The notes below the pieces were generated by a model. The model was not told the DNA's origin. It was given only the letters and a program-made list of their open reading frames with translations, and searched no databases. This document shows, piece after piece, positions 8,312-11,229 of a DNA stretch of 11,229 bases (its first letter is position 1; every line of letters begins with the position of its first letter). A program made the position numbers and the translations under genes. The stretch comes from Acidobacteriota bacterium (lineage in GTDB: Bacteria > Acidobacteriota > Terriglobia > Terriglobales > Acidobacteriaceae): contig QIAK01000179.1 in NCBI GenBank assembly GCA_003225515.1, positions 7,908-19,136 on the forward strand, read 5' to 3'.

Positions 8312-8520
8312 GCTTGCCTCCGATACAACAGGGTAGCGAGTTTCACTCGCTTGATACCGCCAGTGATGCCAAAACGAAGAAAAAGCCGGTTGAAATGAGC
8401 TTTCACGGTACGCCTTGCCATTTTGAGCTGAGCAGCAATTTCGGCGTTGTCACAACCTTGCAAAAGCAGCTCGACGATTTGCTGTTCGCGGGGACCCAGC
8501 CGAACAGTCTGCTCCTTCAT
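8230..8520 (-). CDS. Small LuxR/GerE-type HTH protein (first of an overlapping pair)
   Basis: This 96-residue protein carries a single LuxR C-terminal-type HTH. LGPREQQIVELLLQGCDNAE starts near residue 8, the recognition helix region is ARRTVKAHFNRLFLRFG, and KRVKLATLLYRRQ ends the fold near residue 69. The last 25 or so residues are polar and unconserved in appearance. No receiver domain is present, so it is a stand-alone DNA-binding module. The ATG at 8520 follows a G-rich stretch (AGGGGGTGGGGA) that can serve as a ribosome binding site. It differs from the downstream HTH protein in most positions, so the pair is not a recent duplication. Its leader contains an 8-bp hairpin and a direct repeat, possible regulatory sites. 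Confidence 0.82.
   Translation of the reverse strand: MKEQTVRLGPREQQIVELLLQGCDNAEIAAQLKMARRTVKAHFNRLFLRFGITGGIKRVKLATLLYRRQACLQVDDMGHVSPVNVNTESSNSLPKA
8317..8321 (-). promoter_or_regulatory. Internal Shine-Dalgarno for the second HTH gene
   Basis: GGAGG on the minus strand, 5 nt before the ATG at 8311, lies within the coding region of the upstream HTH gene. It is a full consensus site and the main reason to annotate two genes rather than one broken gene. Confidence 0.65.
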
Positions 8521-8536
8521 TCCCCACCCCCTTTAG

Positions 8537-8552
8537 TTGGACACATTGGACA
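8537..8552. repeat. Tandem 7-bp direct repeat in the HTH gene leader
   Basis: TTGGACA occurs at 8537-8543 and 8546-8552, a 9-bp period. The repeats lie 17-32 bp before the first HTH start codon, between a hairpin and the ribosome binding site, a plausible binding site for a regulator. Confidence 0.4.
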
Positions 8553-8557
8553 TCGCC

Positions 8558-8582
8558 CCCGCTCGAGTGACCCCCGAGCGGG
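8558..8582. repeat. 8-bp perfect inverted repeat upstream of the HTH genes
   Basis: CCCGCTCG (8558-8565) pairs with CGAGCGGG (8575-8582) around a 9-nt loop. On the minus strand it would sit in the 5' leader about 40 nt before the first HTH start. No T-run follows on the minus strand, so it is not a typical terminator there; on the plus strand it is followed by CTCTTT but no gene precedes it. It may be an operator or leader hairpin. Confidence 0.5.
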
Positions 8583-9135
8583 CTCTTTCCATATGTCATA
8601 GCACCCACGTTGCCATCCACGCCGTTTTGGGGGCAAAAACACCAGAACTATCTTTTTCCACAGACACTTGCAGGCAAACAGGAAAAAATGTGAGGAACCG
8701 AAGGGACATTCCGAAAACGGGTTCAGGCGCAATCCGCTCGCTTTTGCTGATATCAAGAGCCAAAAGGCCGAATACCGCGGCTCCAACACCACTCCAGAGC
8801 AGCCCGGACCCCCTTTGTAGATGCTGCCGCAGCCGCAAAGTATTGGAACTAGTCGTGCACTGCACAGGCCGAGTCGCCTACGGCAAAAGCGTCTGTCAGG
8901 TGAATGCCTTAGTCGAAAATTCCCGGCGTACAGGATCTTCCTGCACAAATTACACGACGGACCCCACACTCTGTCCTGCCCTGAATTCAGCGAAATCGTC
9001 AAAAAAAGCATTCTTCCTCGGTCACGGACTCCCGTTCCAAGGTCGGTGAGGCCGTTTTCATACCCCTTTCCCGCTGGAATCTCTCGCGGCATCAATCAAC
9101 AGAACTCTGAAAATTCCAGTTTTGCTTTAAACTTG

Positions 9136-9152
9136 ACGGCGGCTTTCGCCGT
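9136..9152 (+). repeat. Small GC hairpin just upstream of the PPTase start
   Basis: ACGGCG (9136-9141) and CGCCGT (9147-9152) form a 6-bp stem with a 5-nt loop. It covers the alternative GTG start at 9151 and ends 10 nt before the ATG at 9163, so it could affect translation. It may be chance in GC-rich sequence. Confidence 0.35.
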
Positions 9153-9162
9153 GACCGATTCA

Positions 9163-9894
9163 ATGAACATCTCCGACCCTTCTTTTCGGCTCGAAAAGCA
9201 AATAAAGCTTCCCGAGGATGAGGTCCACCTCTGGCGCGTCGATCTGGCCCGCGTAGCCCATGAAGAAGAGAAATGGAAACAGGTACTCTCAGAGGATGAA
9301 CGGAAACGGGCAGCCCGCTTCCATTTTGCCAGGGATTGTCAGAACTTCACCGCCACGCGCGCCCTGTTGCGGACCGTTCTTGGCAGCTATACGGCTTGCG
9401 ATCCGTCCCATCTGGTTTTTTGTTATTCGGACAAGGAAAAACCCTCTCTCAGTCCTGACCACCTCGGGGATCGCATCGAGTTCAACGTTTCACACTCGGG
9501 AACAATCGCACTGCTGGCCTTCTCGCGGGGACGCATGCTCGGAGTCGATGTAGAACAGATTCGTGAGGATCTTGAACATGAAGCGCTCGCCCGCCGATTT
9601 TTTTCGCCCCACGAACAACAGCAACTCGCAGCTGCTCCAGAAAACGATCGCATTCACGCATTCTTCCGTTGCTGGACTCGAAAAGAGGCCTACATCAAGG
9701 CCACAGGAATTGGCCTTTCACTACCGCTTCGCGACTTCGACGTGTCGCTGGTGCCCGGGGATGAAAATGCGATGCTCTCGACCCGTCCCGATGCCCGTGA
9801 AGCTGCGCGATGGTCCTTACGCGAAGTGCCAACGGATGAGGGCTACGTTGCCGCCTTGTGCGTCGAAGGCCATGGATGGCGGCTACAGTCTTAG
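9163..9894 (+). CDS. 4'-phosphopantetheinyl transferase, Sfp type
   Basis: This enzyme moves the phosphopantetheine arm of coenzyme A onto a serine of acyl or peptidyl carrier proteins, activating fatty acid, polyketide or non-ribosomal peptide synthases. From the ATG at 9163 it has 243 residues, typical of the Sfp group. Key motifs are FNVSHSG (residue 107 on), LGVDVEQI with the Mg-binding D129 and E131, and FFRCWTRKEAYIKATGIG (167 on) with E175 and K179. The frame is open upstream to 8821, but that stretch shows no family similarity. The start is either the ATG at 9163, with a poor ribosome binding site, or the GTG at 9151, which has GGCGG 8 nt upstream; the latter would add four residues. 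No synthase cluster lies in the window, so the target carrier protein is unknown. Confidence 0.92.
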   Translation: MNISDPSFRLEKQIKLPEDEVHLWRVDLARVAHEEEKWKQVLSEDERKRAARFHFARDCQNFTATRALLRTVLGSYTACDPSHLVFCYSDKEKPSLSPDHLGDRIEFNVSHSGTIALLAFSRGRMLGVDVEQIREDLEHEALARRFFSPHEQQQLAAAPENDRIHAFFRCWTRKEAYIKATGIGLSLPLRDFDVSLVPGDENAMLSTRPDAREAARWSLREVPTDEGYVAALCVEGHGWRLQS

Positions 9895-10110
9895 TACATT
9901 TACGTGTGCAGAAAATTGCGCATACTCGAAATTTTGTAGGAACAGAGCACGTCAGCGAGCGCAAGAGTTTGCAACAAATGACAGCAGAATCGAGCCGCGA
10001 GACCGAATTTTCAAAGTTTTCCCTTTATCCTTATCAATTTACAGTACAATTGGCAAAATTGCTTCGGTATGGCACTTGCGTGCAATACGGAGTGCATCTT
10101 TTTAGGTGTA

Positions 10111-10177
10111 AACTGGGGCTAATATGGGTCGTTGGCCCGCAACACATTCGTAGTCTCGTTAGCATATCCCCCCAGTT
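10111..10177 (+). promoter_or_regulatory. Structured leader element upstream of sat
   Basis: AACTGGGG (10111-10118) is perfectly complementary to CCCCAGTT (10170-10177), closing a 67-nt element. Inside it GGGTC (10126-10130) can pair with GGCCC (10134-10138) over a 3-nt loop, with one G-U pair. ATATG (10122-10126) and CATAT (10163-10167 region) offer further pairing. If transcribed, this would be a leader RNA fold about 90 nt before the sat start. Confidence 0.4.
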
Positions 10178-10243
10178 AGCATCCGAAACCCATTGATTTA
10201 TTCTGCAAGACGTAAATTTACAGTGCACTAAATCCAAATAAAC

Positions 10244-10258
10244 GAACCTGGGAGGTTC
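10244..10258 (+). promoter_or_regulatory. Shine-Dalgarno of sat inside a short hairpin
   Basis: GAACCT (10244-10249) and AGGTTC (10253-10258) are perfect complements around GGG. The ribosome binding site GGGAGG (10250-10255) overlaps the loop and 3' arm and ends 9 nt before the TTG start. Folding would hide part of it, so translation may be controlled. The site also fixes the TTG at 10265 as the start. Confidence 0.5.
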
Positions 10259-10264
10259 ACGCGC

Positions 10265-11229
10265 TTGTCTGCTTCAACTAGTCATTTGATTGCTCCGCAC
10301 GGCGGCGAACTTGTAGATCTGCTTGCATCCAAGGAAAAAGCCGCAGAATTGAAAGCCCACTCTCGCGAGTGGCCATCCTGGGACCTTACGGCCCGCCAAG
10401 TTTGCGATCTCGAACTGTTGATGAGCGGCGGATTCTCTCCGCTAAACGGCTTTATGACCAAAGCCGATTACGAAGGGGTCTGCCACAACATGCGCCTGGC
10501 CAGTGGCGTCCTGTGGCCCATCCCGATCACACTGGATGTGACGGAAGAATTTGCCAAGAAACTGACGGCCGGCAGCAGCAAAGTCGCGCTGCGCGACGCG
10601 GAAGGCGTCATGCTCGCCGTGTTACACGTCGAAGAAGTCTGGCAGCCAGACCGCGCCGCCGAAGCCAAGGCAGTTTTCGGCACTACAAGCAAGGCCCATC
10701 CTGGCGCAAACTACGCGATGAATATCGGCAACCCGTGGTATGTGGGCGGACGCGTGGAAGGCCTTCAACTGCCTTCGCACTACGACTTCCGCACCTTGCG
10801 TTTGACTCCCGCGGAACTTCGCGCCGAGTTCGCCCGCATGGGCTGGCGTCGCGCCGTAGCCTTCCAGACCCGCAATCCTATGCACCGGGCGCACGTGGAA
10901 CTCACGTTCCGCGCCGCGAAACAGGTTGAGGCCAATCTGTTGATCAATCCCAGCGTAGGAATGACGAAGCCTGGCGACGTGGACTATTTCACGCGCGTAC
11001 GCTGCTATCAGCTTCTTCTTTCAAAGTTTCCTCAGGGCACTGTGAAGCTCGCGCTGCTTCCGCTGGCTATGCGCATGGGCGGACCTCGCGAAGCGATCTG
11101 GCATGCTCTGATTCGGAAAAACCATGGTTGCACTCACTTCATCGTGGGCCGCGACCATGCGGGCCCGGGCTCCGATCCTGAAACGAAGAAGCCGTTCTAT
11201 GGCCCCTACGAGGCCCAGGAACTCTTCAA
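10265..11229 (+). CDS. sat: Sulfate adenylyltransferase (ATP sulfurylase), 3' partial
   Basis: ATP sulfurylase makes adenosine 5'-phosphosulfate from ATP and sulfate, the first step of cytosolic sulfate activation for assimilation (or, run in reverse, sulfur oxidation). It starts at a TTG with GGGAGG 9 nt upstream; the protein begins M-S-A-S-T-S-H-L-I. The frame is open to the window edge, giving 321 complete codons of a protein usually near 390 residues, or longer if fused to APS kinase. Residues 1-150 look like the N-terminal PUA-like domain with SGGFSPLNGFM at 54-64. The catalytic domain has the nucleotide-binding QTRNPMHRAH at 201-210, containing the HxxH signature, and GRDHAGP at 295-301. 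All expected motifs are present and unbroken. Whether a C-terminal kinase domain follows cannot be seen. It is the monofunctional bacterial/archaeal Sat type, not the CysD/CysN type. Confidence 0.95.
   Translation, partial: MSASTSHLIAPHGGELVDLLASKEKAAELKAHSREWPSWDLTARQVCDLELLMSGGFSPLNGFMTKADYEGVCHNMRLASGVLWPIPITLDVTEEFAKKLTAGSSKVALRDAEGVMLAVLHVEEVWQPDRAAEAKAVFGTTSKAHPGANYAMNIGNPWYVGGRVEGLQLPSHYDFRTLRLTPAELRAEFARMGWRRAVAFQTRNPMHRAHVELTFRAAKQVEANLLINPSVGMTKPGDVDYFTRVRCYQLLLSKFPQGTVKLALLPLAMRMGGPREAIWHALIRKNHGCTHFIVGRDHAGPGSDPETKKPFYGPYEAQELF

Larger units (their letters stand above)
8521..9162. other. Divergent intergenic region with no convincing gene
   Basis: This region of about 640 nt separates the HTH pair (minus) from the PPTase gene (plus). 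Open frames exist on both strands but their translations are rich in Cys, Arg, Ser and Pro, have no recognisable domain and lack good ribosome binding sites. The identifiable items are a hairpin at 8558-8582, a 7-bp direct repeat at 8537-8552 and a small hairpin at 9136-9152. The rest may hold promoters for both directions or the remnants of a decayed gene. Confidence 0.6.
9895..10264 (+). other. AT-richer intergenic region and likely leader of sat
   Basis: This stretch of 370 nt has no gene and is richer in A+T than its surroundings. It contains a 10-bp direct repeat AATTTACAGT at 10036-10045 and 10215-10224. A second direct repeat, GTTAGCAT, lies at 10158-10165 and 10175-10182. Two hairpin elements are listed separately. 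I see no clear -35/-10 pair; a TAATAT at 10120-10125 is the best -10-like hexamer. No known riboswitch consensus was recognised. Confidence 0.55.

Noticed and set aside
8596..8865. 89-codon minus-strand frame with a hydrophobic stretch just upstream of the HTH pair
   Set aside because: The hydrophobic segment (VGAAVFGLLALDI) is tempting, but there is no Shine-Dalgarno at the start and I recognise no homology; support is too weak for a gene call.
8537..9049. 170-codon open frame on the plus strand
   Set aside because: The composition is that of random GC-rich sequence, no domain is visible, and it overlaps the HTH leader and other frames.
8517..9095. 192-codon open frame on the minus strand
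   Set aside because: The translation is Cys/Arg/Gly-rich with no domain, overlaps the start of the HTH gene, and has no good ribosome binding site.
8821..9162. N-terminal extension of the PPTase frame upstream to 8821
   Set aside because: The extra 114 residues are Arg/Ser/Pro-rich with no family similarity, and the family-like sequence begins after the ATG at 9163; the frame is open by chance.
10369..10929. 186-codon plus-strand frame inside sat
   Set aside because: It is a shadow in another frame of sat; the sat frame carries all the ATP sulfurylase motifs, while this one is Arg-rich without any motif.

Overview
The window is moderately GC-rich bacterial DNA. It most resembles a chromosome segment from an Acidobacteriota (Terriglobia/Koribacter-like) genome. 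This is inferred from the style of the proteins: short LuxR-type HTH proteins without a receiver domain, single-pass membrane proteins carrying zinc ribbons, and an RND pump with a lipoprotein adaptor. No marker gene fixes the taxonomy. There is no sign of phage, IS elements, CRISPR, tRNA or rRNA.

Layout. (1) 1-4493, plus strand: an RND efflux operon. It holds the lipoprotein periplasmic adaptor, whose 5' end lies outside the window, and the inner-membrane permease 18 nt later. The permease reading frame is broken at about 1973 by what looks like a small out-of-frame deletion, so as written the pump is a pseudogene or the sequence has an error. (2) 4773-7989, plus strand: two genes that share a plan of cytosolic N-terminal region, four-cysteine zinc ribbon, one transmembrane helix and a small exported C-terminal domain with exactly two cysteines. 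The first carries a GAF domain and the second ends in Sel1-like repeats. A near-perfect 18-bp palindrome overlaps a consensus -35 box between them. (3) 8075-8520, minus strand: two tiny LuxR/GerE HTH genes that overlap by 82 nt, the second with a strong Shine-Dalgarno sequence inside the first. A nested hairpin with T-rich flanks at 8015-8060 looks like a bidirectional terminator for these genes and the converging Sel1 gene. (4) 8521-9162: about 640 nt with no convincing gene. (5) 9163-9894, plus strand: an Sfp-type 4'-phosphopantetheinyl transferase. (6) 9895-10264: an AT-richer leader with several inverted and direct repeats. (7) 10265-11229, plus strand: the 5' part of ATP sulfurylase (sat), running off the window.

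How the parts relate. The adaptor and permease form one export system and need an outer-membrane channel not seen here. The two zinc-ribbon membrane proteins may act together as an envelope sensor or scaffold pair; this is inference from their matching architecture and adjacency. The two HTH proteins are DNA-binding regulators whose partners are unknown. The PPTase and sat belong to unrelated pathways (carrier-protein activation and sulfate assimilation).

The most notable items are the frameshifted permease, the twin zinc-ribbon/TM/two-cysteine proteins, the overlapping HTH pair, and the sat leader. In that leader, mutually exclusive pairings could expose or hide the ribosome binding site.
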